A DNA stretch of 58,327 nt from an uncultured Nitrospiraceae bacterium (GTDB lineage: Bacteria; Nitrospirota; Thermodesulfovibrionia; Thermodesulfovibrionales; SM23-35), in assembly GCA_937138415.1 (NCBI GenBank), contig CAKZPA010000027.1:1-58327 (forward strand), written 5' to 3'. This document shows positions 24,516 to 34,239 of the stretch, piece by piece. How positions within the stretch are numbered: the first letter of the stretch is position 1; each line of letters starts with the position of its first letter. The notes beneath the pieces were generated by a model. The model searched no databases. It worked only from the letters and a program-made list of their open reading frames with translations, and had not been told where the DNA came from. The position numbers and the translations under genes are program-made.

Positions 24516-26255
24516 CTACCAGCTCCCTCCGCCTCCGCCCCCGAAACCGCCTCCCGAAGAACCACCGCCGCCCCCGCCGCCGACGCCACTCCCTCGCGGA
24601 GCAGAGAACATGGCCGCCGCGATGCCTGACGTCGCCGAGCCGATGGACCGAGAAAAATGCCGCGGGCTGAAGCCGCCCACCCCGGCGTGCGAAACATACC
24701 ACCGGGGCTCTTCCTGGAAAACTCCCTCGAACGCCTTCGCCCAGTTGTCGACGACGTCGAGCGCGATTGCATACGGGAGATATGTGGAGAAGAGATTCTT
24801 GTCACCCATGCGTCGAATCCGATCCTTTTCGGCCCGATTCATGAATTCTTGGAAACCCCTGATCTCTGCGTATGCGAGCGCACCGGCCCTCGTCTTCGCT
24901 GGCATACCCCTGGCGAGCGCGATGACCGGCAGACCCGTCACGATGCCCGCCAAAATGCCCTTCGGCGACGCGACTATGACCGAAAAAACAATGGCACACG
25001 CGATACATATCGCGAACCCTGCGCCGCCGTAAACTCTCCTCACCTTCTCCGGGCTTACGAGAAAGTACCGTTTCGTCGTCAACTCCGCGTACAGCGTCGT
25101 CTTGATCGGCTCGAGCTCCGTGTAGAATTTATTCTTCATGTCGGAAATCCAGCGTCCGGGCGCATCACCGATGAAAATCTTGGCCATCAGGAGCTTTTCG
25201 AACGATGTGAGGTTGTCATCGGGACCCTTCACTTTCTGGAGGTAATAATCGGCGGAACCGAAAATCAGACCCTCCGTCCTCTGCTCCTCGATCGTGATAT
25301 ATCCCTTCACGGCGAGACCGATGATCGTCCCGGTGATGTCCCGTGGATCGATCCTCTCGTCGACTAAGGCGCCGACCTCACCGGCCGTGAGCGGAACATT
25401 GCCGTACGTCGGGGGCTCACACCTGACGGTGACCGCCTCCCTTACCAGAGGATCCCGCCCCCGCGTTTTCCAGAGGTAGGTCATCAACGCCAGAGTGATC
25501 AGGGGAAAGAAGAACATCCAGTTTTCGCGGACATCGATGAACCACGCCACCCGTTGCATTGTCGTCGGCGGCGAGACGAGACCCTTATCCCAGCCAAAAG
25601 CGATCGTCAGTCCCTCACGCGGCGCGAGTCCTTTTGTCGTCACGAAGTCCGCACTGTTGTGGGACGCATCGTACCGGCACTGCGACGCCCTTGACCCGAA
25701 TGCCCCCGTATAACACGCTGCCCACAGATTCTTGCTTGGCACGTTCGTCGCGAGCGTTACCCGCACCGAAGCCTCCAGAATCGGAGCCCACCAGTGCGTG
25801 CCCGTCACGTTCCAATACAGTTCGTCATGGTCGCCGAAGAAGAGAAGCGCATTCTGCACTTCATACACGATCACGTACGTCTGATATCCGCTCACGAAGC
25901 GCCGCGGATCCCCGATCCGGACGTGGAGGACGTTCCCTTTCTTCGCAACGGCATAGTGCAACGGATTTCCTGTCTGATCGGTCACCGAGAGTATCCGCAA
26001 CGGCGTTTTTACGATATCGCCGCGCTCACCTACGTATTTGAACGGTATGTCCCGGTAAATGCCGTGTCTCGGTTCGTGAAAATTCACCAGTATGGTCTCG
26101 CTCACGGTGAGCGATGAATCGCTTTTCACGGCGATATCGGCGTGGAATTTGGCGATCGTAAAATCCTGCGCTGCCGCCGCGCCGAGGGACACGAAGAACG
26201 CGAGCAAAAGGGACACCGCGCGCGCGGACCAACAGAACGTCGTGCGTTTTTTCAT
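24516..26255 (-). CDS. DUF2207 membrane protein
   Basis: 579 residues: a signal sequence (LLLAFFVSLGAAAAQ), a large extracytoplasmic beta-domain (ADIAVKSDSSLTVSETILVN, HGIYRDIPFKYVGERG are DUF2207 signatures), a membrane segment around residue 240 (MFFFPLITLALMTYLW), a cytoplasmic winged-helix-like domain, two further membrane segments, and a Gly/Ser-rich tail ending in GGGGGGSW. The family is unexplained but is nearly always paired with LemA, as here (57 nt apart). Confidence 0.88.
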   Translation of the reverse strand: MKKRTTFCWSARAVSLLLAFFVSLGAAAAQDFTIAKFHADIAVKSDSSLTVSETILVNFHEPRHGIYRDIPFKYVGERGDIVKTPLRILSVTDQTGNPLHYAVAKKGNVLHVRIGDPRRFVSGYQTYVIVYEVQNALLFFGDHDELYWNVTGTHWWAPILEASVRVTLATNVPSKNLWAACYTGAFGSRASQCRYDASHNSADFVTTKGLAPREGLTIAFGWDKGLVSPPTTMQRVAWFIDVRENWMFFFPLITLALMTYLWKTRGRDPLVREAVTVRCEPPTYGNVPLTAGEVGALVDERIDPRDITGTIIGLAVKGYITIEEQRTEGLIFGSADYYLQKVKGPDDNLTSFEKLLMAKIFIGDAPGRWISDMKNKFYTELEPIKTTLYAELTTKRYFLVSPEKVRRVYGGAGFAICIACAIVFSVIVASPKGILAGIVTGLPVIALARGMPAKTRAGALAYAEIRGFQEFMNRAEKDRIRRMGDKNLFSTYLPYAIALDVVDNWAKAFEGVFQEEPRWYVSHAGVGGFSPRHFSRSIGSATSGIAAAMFSAPRGSGVGGGGGGGSSGGGFGGGGGGSW

Positions 26256-26312
26256 AGTCGGAGAAGATCCTCGGCGGCCGCAGGGGAACTCGTCATCCGC
26301 CGTGTCTTTCTT

Positions 26313-26879
26313 TCACGAGAAACTCACCTTGACCGGTTTCCGCTCCGCTTCCGGAGTTTCGAGCTCGAAGAATTCCTCCTGTCGGAACCCGAACGACGAT
26401 GCGACGATATTGGAAGGGAACGACTCGATCACGATATTGAAATCCCGGACAACCGCATTGTAGTAACGCCGTGCGTTCTCGATATTATCTTCCAGATCCT
26501 TCAACTGCGTCTGGAGCTGCATGAAGTTCGCGTTCGCCTTCAGCTCAGGGTATGCCTCCGCAAGAGCGAAAAGGCTCTTCAATGTTTCGGTGAGCGCATT
26601 CTCGGCCTTCGCTTTGTCGGCCGGCGCCGCCACCTGCATCGCGGTGGACCGCGCCCGTGTCACATTCTCGAACACGTTCTTCTCGTGCGAAGCGTACCCT
26701 TTGACGGTCTCCACGAGATTCGGCACCAGGTCGTACCTCTTTTTCAACTGGACATCGATGTCCGACCAGGAAGACCTGACCGTATTCCTGAGACGGATGA
26801 GCCTGTTGTAAACGGCGATCGTAAAAATCCCCGCGGCAAGGACGAATCCAAGGACAACAAGTCCGATGAACGTTACCAT
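26313..26879 (-). CDS. lemA: LemA family protein
   Basis: 188 residues. An N-terminal membrane helix (FIGLVVLGFVLAAGIFTIAV) is followed by the LemA domain: YNRLIRLRNTVRSSWSDIDV, QLKKRYDLVPNLVETVKGYA, ANFMQLQTQLKDLEDNIENA, RRYYNAVVRDFN. It probably exposes a helical bundle outside the membrane. ATG 26879 follows a GGGGGGG tract. It forms an operon with the DUF2207 gene. Confidence 0.93.
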   Translation of the reverse strand: MVTFIGLVVLGFVLAAGIFTIAVYNRLIRLRNTVRSSWSDIDVQLKKRYDLVPNLVETVKGYASHEKNVFENVTRARSTAMQVAAPADKAKAENALTETLKSLFALAEAYPELKANANFMQLQTQLKDLEDNIENARRYYNAVVRDFNIVIESFPSNIVASSFGFRQEEFFELETPEAERKPVKVSFS

Positions 26880-26913
26880 GACCCCCCCCTCATTCTGCGT
26901 AGTTATCATCAGC

Positions 26914-26958
26914 ACCCCTCAAAGCTGAGGGGTTGCCTGCGGGCTGCCTCCGGCAACC
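26914..26958. repeat. Two tandem hairpins between proS and lemA
   Basis: ACCCCTCA-AAGC-TGAGGGGT (26914-26933), and GGTTGCC (26931-26937) with GGCAACC (26952-26958). Neither has a T-run, so they are either a factor-dependent 3' end of proS or structure in a lemA leader. Confidence 0.45.
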
Positions 26959-27000
26959 GGCGCGGAAGGCTTTTGTTGCGTCTGGCCGACCACTGCCGTC

Positions 27001-28680
27001 TCAGGAGAATAACGTCAGGAGATACGCAACGACCGACTCGGCCTCTACCTTCTTCACTTCTTTCGTCTTCCTGTCCTTCACTTCCACGAGACCGTCCTTG
27101 AGGTTCTTTTCACCGAGAATGACCTGTGTCGGTATGCCGATGAGATCGGCATCCTTGAACTTGACGCCGGCCCGGGCATCCCGATCATCCACCAAGACCT
27201 CGATGCCCTTCGCCCGCAGATCGCGGTAAAACGCCTCCGCGAGGTCTCTCGTCTTCGGATCGTTCATGTTCAGCGCGAGGATCTCGACATCGAACGGCGC
27301 GATCGCCCTCGGCCAGACGATACCGTCGTCATCGTGATTTTGCTCGATTGCCGCCGCGGCGATGCGTGCCGGTCCTATCCCGTAACTCCCCATGACGAGA
27401 GGCCGTTCCTGCCCTTTTTCATCGAGGTACATCGCCTTGAGCGGGACCGAGTACTTCGTGCCGAGCTTGAAAATGTTCCCTACTTCTATGACGCGCTGAA
27501 TCCGTATCGGAGCGTTGCACTTTACGCAGAAATCGCCTTCGCGCGCGAGGGTGATGTCGTGCCATTCGGCGGTGAAGTCTCTGCCGGGAACGATTCCTTT
27601 CACATGGTAGTCTTGTCGGTTCGCTCCGCTCACGTAGGTCCCCTCCTGAAGGCACGTATCGGCAATAACTCTCACCTTCTGCTCCATGGGACCGATGAAC
27701 CCCGCGTCGACACCGAGCGCCGACCTGATCTCATCCTTGTGCGCGGGCCTGTGCTTGCCGATGATGCGCGCCAGCTTCTTTTCATGAAGCTCCTGATCCC
27801 CTCTCACCAGGGCGAGAACCGGACCGCTGTCGCTGATGACGAGAAGGCTCTTGATGAAATACCGCGGCTCGATGCCCAAAAACTGCGACACTTCCTGGAC
27901 CGTGCGTTTTCCGGGCGTGTACACCTCTTCCACCTGCCACGCTACGGGTTCGTTTCTCTTCGGGTCAGACAGCGCGAGCTCCACGTTCGCTGCGTAGCCG
28001 CACGCATCGCATATGGCAACTTCATCTTCGCCCGCCGGGCTTGGCGCCATGAATTCGTGCGACATGCCGCCACCCATCATCCCGGGATCGGACTCCACCA
28101 TAAAGAAGTCGAGGCCGCAGCGGGAAAAAATCCTGTGGTAGGCTTCTGCATGGCGTCGATAGCTCTTTTCGAGCCCCTCCTCGTCGGCATCGAAGCTATA
28201 ACTGTCCTTCATGAGAAATTCCCGCGTCCTCAGGACACCGCTCTTTGGCCGCGCCTCGTCTCTTAGTTTGGTCTGGATCTGATACCAAACCTGTGGCAGT
28301 TCCCGATAGGAGCGAATTTCTCGCGCTGCGAGCCACGTCATGATTTCTTCATGCGTCATGCCGAGGCACATATCGCGACCGGTCCGGTCTTTCAGTCTGA
28401 ACATCTCGTCTCCGATCTCGTACCATCTTCCGGTCTCCTGCCATATTTCCGCAGGGTGCAGAGCAGGCAGCGCGATCTCCTGAGCGCCGAGCGCGTTCAT
28501 CTCCTCCCTCAGAATCGCGTTGATTTTTCTCATCACCCTGAGCGCGAGCGGGAGATAGATGTAGAGTCCCGCGGCAAGCTGTCTGATATAACCAGCTCTC
28601 ACCATCAGCACGTGGCTAATCGCCTCGGCGTCCGACGGCACCTCACGGAGGGTCGGAATCAAAAGGTTCGCATATCTCAT
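27001..28680 (-). CDS. proS: Prolyl-tRNA synthetase (bacterial type)
   Basis: 559 residues, bacterial length with an editing insertion. Class II motifs: motif 1 region LPLALRVMRKINAILREEMN, motif 2 RDEARPKSGVLRTREFLMKD, and motif 3 MGSYGIGPARIAAAAIEQN. The INS editing domain lies between them (VSQFLGIEPRYFIKSLLVI, GVDAGFIGPM), and a C-terminal anticodon-binding domain follows (FDVEILALNM, VLVDDRDARAGVKFKDADLI). ATG 28680 has AAGGAG upstream; longer frames upstream are not homologous. Confidence 0.96.
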   Translation of the reverse strand: MRYANLLIPTLREVPSDAEAISHVLMVRAGYIRQLAAGLYIYLPLALRVMRKINAILREEMNALGAQEIALPALHPAEIWQETGRWYEIGDEMFRLKDRTGRDMCLGMTHEEIMTWLAAREIRSYRELPQVWYQIQTKLRDEARPKSGVLRTREFLMKDSYSFDADEEGLEKSYRRHAEAYHRIFSRCGLDFFMVESDPGMMGGGMSHEFMAPSPAGEDEVAICDACGYAANVELALSDPKRNEPVAWQVEEVYTPGKRTVQEVSQFLGIEPRYFIKSLLVISDSGPVLALVRGDQELHEKKLARIIGKHRPAHKDEIRSALGVDAGFIGPMEQKVRVIADTCLQEGTYVSGANRQDYHVKGIVPGRDFTAEWHDITLAREGDFCVKCNAPIRIQRVIEVGNIFKLGTKYSVPLKAMYLDEKGQERPLVMGSYGIGPARIAAAAIEQNHDDDGIVWPRAIAPFDVEILALNMNDPKTRDLAEAFYRDLRAKGIEVLVDDRDARAGVKFKDADLIGIPTQVILGEKNLKDGLVEVKDRKTKEVKKVEAESVVAYLLTLFS

Positions 28681-28783
28681 GCTCGACTCCTTGTTTGATC
28701 GATGGTTCACCGCAGCAGAGCCGCCCATCTACTATAGAAAAATTCATGGTAAAAGTGGTAGATTAAAATGGTTGTGGCGAGCC

Positions 28784-28839
28784 ACCATTCCGGCAGAACG
28801 GGGAATCGATTCTTCCAGTTATGCACCGTCCGGAATGGT
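28784..28839 (+). promoter_or_regulatory. Structured leader upstream of greA
   Basis: ACCATTCCGG (28784-28793) and CCGGAATGGT (28830-28839) are a perfect 10-bp inverted repeat around a 36-nt loop that itself contains AACGG/ACCGT and the palindrome AATCGATT. It lies about 75 nt upstream of greA. Confidence 0.4.
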
Positions 28840-28914
28840 TCTCTGCCCCCTTAATTGTTGGAAGGCGAGACGCCAGACGAAAGCAACCAAAGAGACATAG
28901 AGAGAAAAGAGAAA

Positions 28915-29394
28915 ATGACGATGAAGCGAATTCCGATGACACCCGACGGCTATCAGAAACTGCAGGAGGAGCTGGACCGCCTTTTGAAAGTCGACAGGCC
29001 GAAGAATATCAAGGACATCTCCGAAGCGAGGGCGCACGGCGACCTCTCCGAAAACGCGGAATACCATGCCGCTAAGGAGCGCCAATCCTTCATCGAAGGA
29101 CGCATCCAGGAGCTGAAAACCAAACTCGCCCTCGCGGACGTGATCGACCCCTCGAAGATCTCGCAGAAGAGAATCGCCTTCGGCGCAACAGTGAGGGTCC
29201 TCGATCTGGAAACGCAGGAAGAGAGGACCTTCATGCTCGTCGGCCCGGAAGAAGCGGACGCGAAAAACGGGAAGATCTCGATCAGCTCGCCGGTGGGTAA
29301 GGCTCTCCTCAACAAGGAAGTGGGCGATACCGTCACGATAAAGGTCCCCGCGAAAACCCTGGAGTACGAGATTTTAGAGATCGGCTTTGCATAA
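28915..29394 (+). CDS. greA: Transcription elongation factor GreA
   Basis: 159 residues. It promotes RNA cleavage in backtracked RNA polymerase. N-terminal coiled coil: MTPDGYQKLQEELDRLL, ISEARAHGDLSENAEYHAAK with the conserved acidic tip; C-terminal FKBP-like domain: FGATVRVLDLETQEE, ISISSPVGKALLNKEVGDTV. Start ATG 28915 is chosen from homology; the Shine-Dalgarno is only a purine-rich stretch. Its last 8 nt overlap pyrK. Confidence 0.95.
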   Translation: MTMKRIPMTPDGYQKLQEELDRLLKVDRPKNIKDISEARAHGDLSENAEYHAAKERQSFIEGRIQELKTKLALADVIDPSKISQKRIAFGATVRVLDLETQEERTFMLVGPEEADAKNGKISISSPVGKALLNKEVGDTVTIKVPAKTLEYEILEIGFA

Positions 29395-30151
29395 GCTCTT
29401 CACTGCACGAGTTATCGAGAACCGTCCGGTCAATCATAAAAATTATCTCCTCACCGCACAGCCACTTGCCGCGACAGCCGCGCCGCTCCCCGGTCAGTTT
29501 TACATGATCGAAACGGCCCGCTCGTTGGACCCCCTCTTGAAGAGGCCCTTCAGCTATTTCAGAAGGACTCCCGATACCCTCCAGTTTCTCTATGCGCTGA
29601 AGGGGAAAGGCACCGCACTGATGAGTACGCTGGCGACGGGGCAGGAAATTCGGGTCATCGGCCCTCTCGGGACCGGGTATCCGCCTCCGCCGAAAGGCAC
29701 GGCCCCGCTCCTCGTAGCCGGAGGACTCGGCATCGCGTCGCTCTTCTCTTTTGCGGAAACCCTTTCCAAGAAACTGTGCTTGCTCTATGGTGCACGATGC
29801 CGCAGCGATTTCCTCATGCTCGACGAAGTGGATAAGCTTGGCTGCGAGGTCGTGACGTGCACGGATGACTTCTCCTTCGGGAAAGGAGGGAAGGTGACCG
29901 ACGTCGTCAGCGACTTCCTTTCAAGCTCCCCGAAGAAGCGATACACACTGTATGCGTGCGGACCGCTCCCGATGCTCGCGGCGGTTTCCGATACTGCGCG
30001 ACGCCATAAAATAAGGGGTTTTGTCTCTCTCGAAGAGAACATGGCGTGCGGATTCGGCGCATGCCTCGGGTGCGCCGTTCGAACCGTGCGAGGGTACAAG
30101 AGAGTCTGCAAGGAAGGCCCTGTGTTCCCGATAGAGGAAATCGTGTGGTAA
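29387..30151 (+). CDS. pyrK: Dihydroorotate dehydrogenase electron-transfer subunit
   Basis: 254 residues. The FAD/2Fe-2S partner of PyrD that lets NAD accept electrons in pyrimidine synthesis. FAD-binding RPFSYFR (around residues 52-58), nucleotide-binding GGLGIASLFSFAE, and the C-terminal 2Fe-2S cluster site MACGFGACLGCAV followed by a fourth Cys in KRVCKEGPVF. It starts at TTG 29387, overlapping the end of greA, with pyrD 25 nt downstream. Confidence 0.93.
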   Translation: MHKLFTARVIENRPVNHKNYLLTAQPLAATAAPLPGQFYMIETARSLDPLLKRPFSYFRRTPDTLQFLYALKGKGTALMSTLATGQEIRVIGPLGTGYPPPPKGTAPLLVAGGLGIASLFSFAETLSKKLCLLYGARCRSDFLMLDEVDKLGCEVVTCTDDFSFGKGGKVTDVVSDFLSSSPKKRYTLYACGPLPMLAAVSDTARRHKIRGFVSLEENMACGFGACLGCAVRTVRGYKRVCKEGPVFPIEEIVW

Positions 30152-30176
30152 CGCACTTTTACAAGACAAGCGTTCC

Positions 30177-31088
30177 ATGGACTTGTCCGTCAGCATAGGC
30201 AGGCTCAATCTCAAAAATCCGGTGATGACCGCATCCGGCACTTTCGGATACGGTGAGGAATATACGGATTTCATGGACCCCAGCGTGCTCGGTGGTATTA
30301 TCGTGAAAGGGATATCCCTCAAGCCCATGGAGGGAAATCCTCCCCCGAGGATTTGCGAGACCCCATGCGGCATGCTGAATGCCATAGGCCTCCAGAACGT
30401 CGGCCTCAAGAACTTCTTGAAAGAGAAATTGCCCTACCTCAGAAAGTTCGAGACGAAAATAATTGTCAATATCCTCGGGAAGAGTATTCAGGAATACGTA
30501 AAAATCGCGAAAGCGCTCGATGGAGCTGGGGTCGACGGCATCGAACTGAACGTATCATGCCCGAACGTCAAGAAGGGTGGGATCACTTTTGGCACCGACC
30601 AGCGGTCGCTCTCGCAGCTCATTAACTCCGTGAGACAGGCGGTGCCCTCCGCCACTATCATAACGAAACTCTCTCCGAACGTGTCAAGCATCCCCGATTT
30701 CGCGAAGACCGCTGAGGATGCCGGCAGCGATGCCATATCTCTCATCAACACAATTCCTGCCCTGGCAATAGATCCGGAGACCTGGAAGCCGAGACTGGCG
30801 AACGTAACAGGAGGCCTGTCCGGCCCCGCGATCAAACCGATCGCCCTGAGGATGGTATGGGAGGCTGCACAGGCGGTGCAGATTCCCGTTATCGGCGTGG
30901 GAGGCATTCTCAACTCGTCTGATGCTGTAGAATTCCTCCTCGCGGGTGCATCTGCCGTGCAAGTCGGAACAGGGAATTTTGTGAATCCGCGGGCAACATC
31001 TGAGATTGTCGAAGGGCTATCTGCGTATCTGCAGAGAAAGAATATTCATTCGGTCAGTGCCATAATCGGGAAGCTCAAGACCCCCTGA
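30177..31088 (+). CDS. pyrD: Dihydroorotate dehydrogenase, class 1B catalytic subunit
   Basis: 303 residues. FMN enzyme converting dihydroorotate to orotate. Signatures: LKNPVMTASGTFGYGEEY, GIELNVSCPNVKKGG with the catalytic Cys typical of class 1 enzymes, TKLSPNVSSIPDFAKTAEDA, NVTGGLSGPAIKPIALRM, and the FMN phosphate site IGVGGILNSSDAVEFLLAGA. Adjacent pyrK confirms the 1B type. Confidence 0.95.
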   Translation: MDLSVSIGRLNLKNPVMTASGTFGYGEEYTDFMDPSVLGGIIVKGISLKPMEGNPPPRICETPCGMLNAIGLQNVGLKNFLKEKLPYLRKFETKIIVNILGKSIQEYVKIAKALDGAGVDGIELNVSCPNVKKGGITFGTDQRSLSQLINSVRQAVPSATIITKLSPNVSSIPDFAKTAEDAGSDAISLINTIPALAIDPETWKPRLANVTGGLSGPAIKPIALRMVWEAAQAVQIPVIGVGGILNSSDAVEFLLAGASAVQVGTGNFVNPRATSEIVEGLSAYLQRKNIHSVSAIIGKLKTP

Positions 31089-31175
31089 CACTGGCCTTAT
31101 CCCATTTATTAATAATTCCAATCAATTCATAAGTTTTTTCAAATGGACGAAAAACATAATCCATGATAGAAATTG

Positions 31176-31181
31176 TATAAT
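31176..31181 (+). promoter_or_regulatory. -10 hexamer of the secreted hydrolase gene
   Basis: A perfect TATAAT in the AT-rich 31089-31222 gap, about 40 nt upstream of the ATG; no clear -35. Confidence 0.4.
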
Positions 31182-31222
31182 TAATAGTCGTATTTCCCCT
31201 CCACAGATTGCAGGGGAGGAAG

Positions 31223-34076
31223 ATGAACAAACCGGCCTCTAAAAGAAGCTCTTATATCAGAAGCTTCATTATTGTTTTCATCCTTCTCGGGGCTGCATCG
31301 GCAACAGCCCAGGCACCTTCCGTCGTAGCCACTATACCTCCAAACGGCGCGTTCGGTGTCAGACCGGACTTAGATGCTATCCTCATCACCTTCGACAAAC
31401 CCATGACGTGGCCTAATCTCACTCCCGCCAACAAGTGTTATTCCATCAGCGGCAGTTGGGGGACGCCCGTTATCATAAAGGCGCCATGGCATGATGATAA
31501 CATCGTTCGGATCGGCAGAGAGGGCGGCGAATTCGTTTTTCTCAACCGATCCGACCTGCCCGCGGGATCCGTCATCAGTCTCACTCTCAATCCGCCCGGT
31601 GCCTCGAGTGAATGTTTCCGCGATAAGGAAGGAAACCTCCTTCCCCCTTTCGATCTCAGTTTTACCGTGAGGCAAAATCCGTCGGACCCGCCCCTGGAGC
31701 CTCAAGTGATTTCCACGAATCCAGCCAAATGGAGTCATGATGGTGGACCGCAACATCGCCTCTGTCTCGATAACATTTAGCAAGCCTATGAATACCGGGA
31801 CACCAGCGCCTGTGCTCACGTATGGTTGGGGACCGTCATCGAAAAACTGGTCCGCAGACGGGAAGACCTTAACGTTAACGAGAAACAACGCAGGAACCCC
31901 TCTCCCTGATGGGCAGGATATCGTATTCATTCTGAGCACGTACGATGCCCAACCTCTTCGTGACGCGGGCGGGAATGCTCTGCAGGAGTATACCTTTTCA
32001 TTTACAACCGAGGGTAATTTGGAGCAGTGGGTCAAGAATGCTTTCGGCGTCGACATTATTCAAGTCCCCGCAGATCTGGCGAAGGGATTCTATTGGCACT
32101 ACTATCTGAGTATACCGAAGACATTATCGGGGCCCTCAGTCCTTTATGTGGCACCGAACAATACGGGCTGGCCCGCGATTGATCATACCTATCATGACAT
32201 CAGGGCCAGAAGATTGCTCTACTGGGAAACCCAGAATGTCTTTAACTGGCAACTCGATGCCCCCGTCCTTGTCCCCTCTTTCCCGCGGTACACGCAGCTT
32301 TACCTGCAGAACCTCTGGCTCGATCCGTACAGCGAACATAATCGCATCGTGGAGTTACAGCGGATCGATCTGCAATTGATAGCCATGATTGAAGATGCAA
32401 AGGAAAGACTCCGTTCCATTGGACTCAGCTTGTACGATGACGTGCTTATGAACGGTTTCTCCGCATCGGGAGACTTTACGGCGCGCTTCACCCTCCTTCA
32501 CCCCGAAATGGTGAGAGCGGCAGCTTTCGGCGGTTGCGGAGGCACGCTCCCCGTAACAGAGTGGGAGGGGAGAGCATTGAGCTGGCCTGAAGGAATTTCG
32601 AATATCAGCGCAATCACCGGCCACCCGTTCAACATTGCTGCCTATCGATATGTCCCGCAATTCTTTTTCGTCGGCGATGGAGACAACTTCGATCCCACCG
32701 ACTGGGAAAGAGCACGCCAAATATACAACTCAGTCGGAACGAATATCGAGCTAAGGATGTACCCCGGTGTCGGTCACCAGTACACCGATGAGATTTTAGC
32801 GGACCTGGGCAATTTTTTTGCTCAATACAAATCTTCGAAACCGGTCGAGTCTCTCTCGGTAATCAAAAAGGGCACGGGGAAAGGAACAGTTGCGAGCAGT
32901 CCTCCGGGCATCCAGTGCGGGAACGATTGCTTCGAAAGATTGGATCACGGCACGAGGGTGATTCTTACAGCTACCCCGGATACTCGCTCGACCTTTGCCG
33001 GGTGGAGCGGGGCGTGTTCGGGGACGGGCGCGTGTCAGGTAGATATGGATTCATCAAAGAGAGTGATAGCGACGTTCCTCATTGGGAAGCCCATAATCTC
33101 CGCGGTCCCCATGTCGGTCAATTTTGGTTCATTAAAAATAGACGACCTATCTGCTCCCAAACCGGTAACCGTGAAAAATATGGGACTATTAGAACTAATT
33201 CTGCGCAAGATAGAGATTATTGACCCGGTCAGCGGAGAAGCTTCAGCCGAGTTCATTCAGACAAACGACTGCCTGACAACGCCGATTGTGAAAGGCCTCA
33301 ATCCCTTCCGCATCGATGTCGTATTCGCGCCCGCACTTCCGTTCGGGAAAAAGAACGCTTTGATGAGAATCGAATCAAATGATCCCAAAAAGCCGCTAAT
33401 CAGTGTGAAACTCACTGGGATGGCTCCACCACCCAAGATATCCGTCGCCCCGAGGGCGCTTCGCTTTGGATCCGTGGGCGTCGGCAATTCTTCGCCCCCC
33501 AAAACCGTGACAATAAAAAATACGGGAATCTCCGATCTCGTGATAAAGAGCGTCTTTATTGAAGGCGGTAACGCATCCGAATACTTGCTAACGGGGGACT
33601 GCGTATCCGAACCGATACCGCAGGGAGGTTCCTGTGATGTGCTGGCGACATTCGCATCGTCACCCCCGTTCGGGAAGAAGACTGCGGACCTGATTATCTC
33701 TTCAAACGATCCTAAGCGGCGTTCTATCAACGTTAAGCTGAGCGGCGTGAGCCCGCCCCCGAAGATCTCTGCAACACCGACAATAGTGAATTTCGGTACT
33801 GTCAGCGCAGGTGACACATCGTCGAAAACAGTGACGATAACGAACAGGGGGGTCTCGGACCTCATGATCTATGACATAACGATAGCCGGGGCACACGAAT
33901 CGGATTTCACGCAGACAAATGAATGCTTAACAGCCCCCATACAGTTCGGTAAAAGCTGTGTCATAACGCTCGCATTCTCGCCGTCCGCCACAGGGAAAAA
34001 AACGGCTGCGATGACGATAACTTCTAATGATCCTCTTAAAGGGTCCGTTACTATAAGCCTCACGGGCACACGATAA
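31223..34076 (+). pseudogene. Secreted Ig-like/alpha-beta hydrolase/ASH-repeat protein with a frameshift
   Basis: About 950 residues if repaired. ATG 31223 follows GGGGAGGA and a signal peptide (FIIVFILLGAASATAQ). The order is: an SbsA-type Ig-like domain (IPPNGAFGVRPDLDAILITF), a second Ig-like domain, an alpha/beta hydrolase with nucleophile elbow GFSASGDFTARF, a beta segment with AGWSGACSGTGACQ, and three ASH/HYDIN-like repeats of ~105 residues (VNFGSLKIDDLS, LRFGSVGVGNSS, VNFGTVSAGDTS). The second Ig domain is broken: AAA at 31727-31729, where dropping one A restores NPANGVMMVDRNIA. Everything downstream is open for 2.3 kb, so it is a recent mutation, a sequencing error or less likely a programmed shift. 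Substrate unknown. Confidence 0.8.
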
Positions 34077-34226
34077 CTGGGGCATGTCCCTTCCCTCCCC
34101 AAAAAACAGAGATGCGTGAAGGCATCACGGGATGGCCTTGTCCCTACGGGAGGAAGAGCTCTTCTCAATTTCACATCGGCACATCCGGATCAAAAGCGTC
34201 GCCGCTCTCAGCCCCGTCCAAACTTG

Positions 34227-34232
34227 TATAAT
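34227..34232 (+). promoter_or_regulatory. -10 hexamer of the coaE-ribF operon
   Basis: A perfect TATAAT ending 7 nt before the coaE ATG; no Shine-Dalgarno between them, so the mRNA is probably leaderless. Confidence 0.5.
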
Positions 34233-34239
34233 AGTGGTC

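Noticed and set aside
31720-31760. A programmed frameshift in the secreted hydrolase gene
   Set aside because: There is no slippery heptamer or downstream structure; a three-A run is too short. A mutation or sequencing error is simpler.
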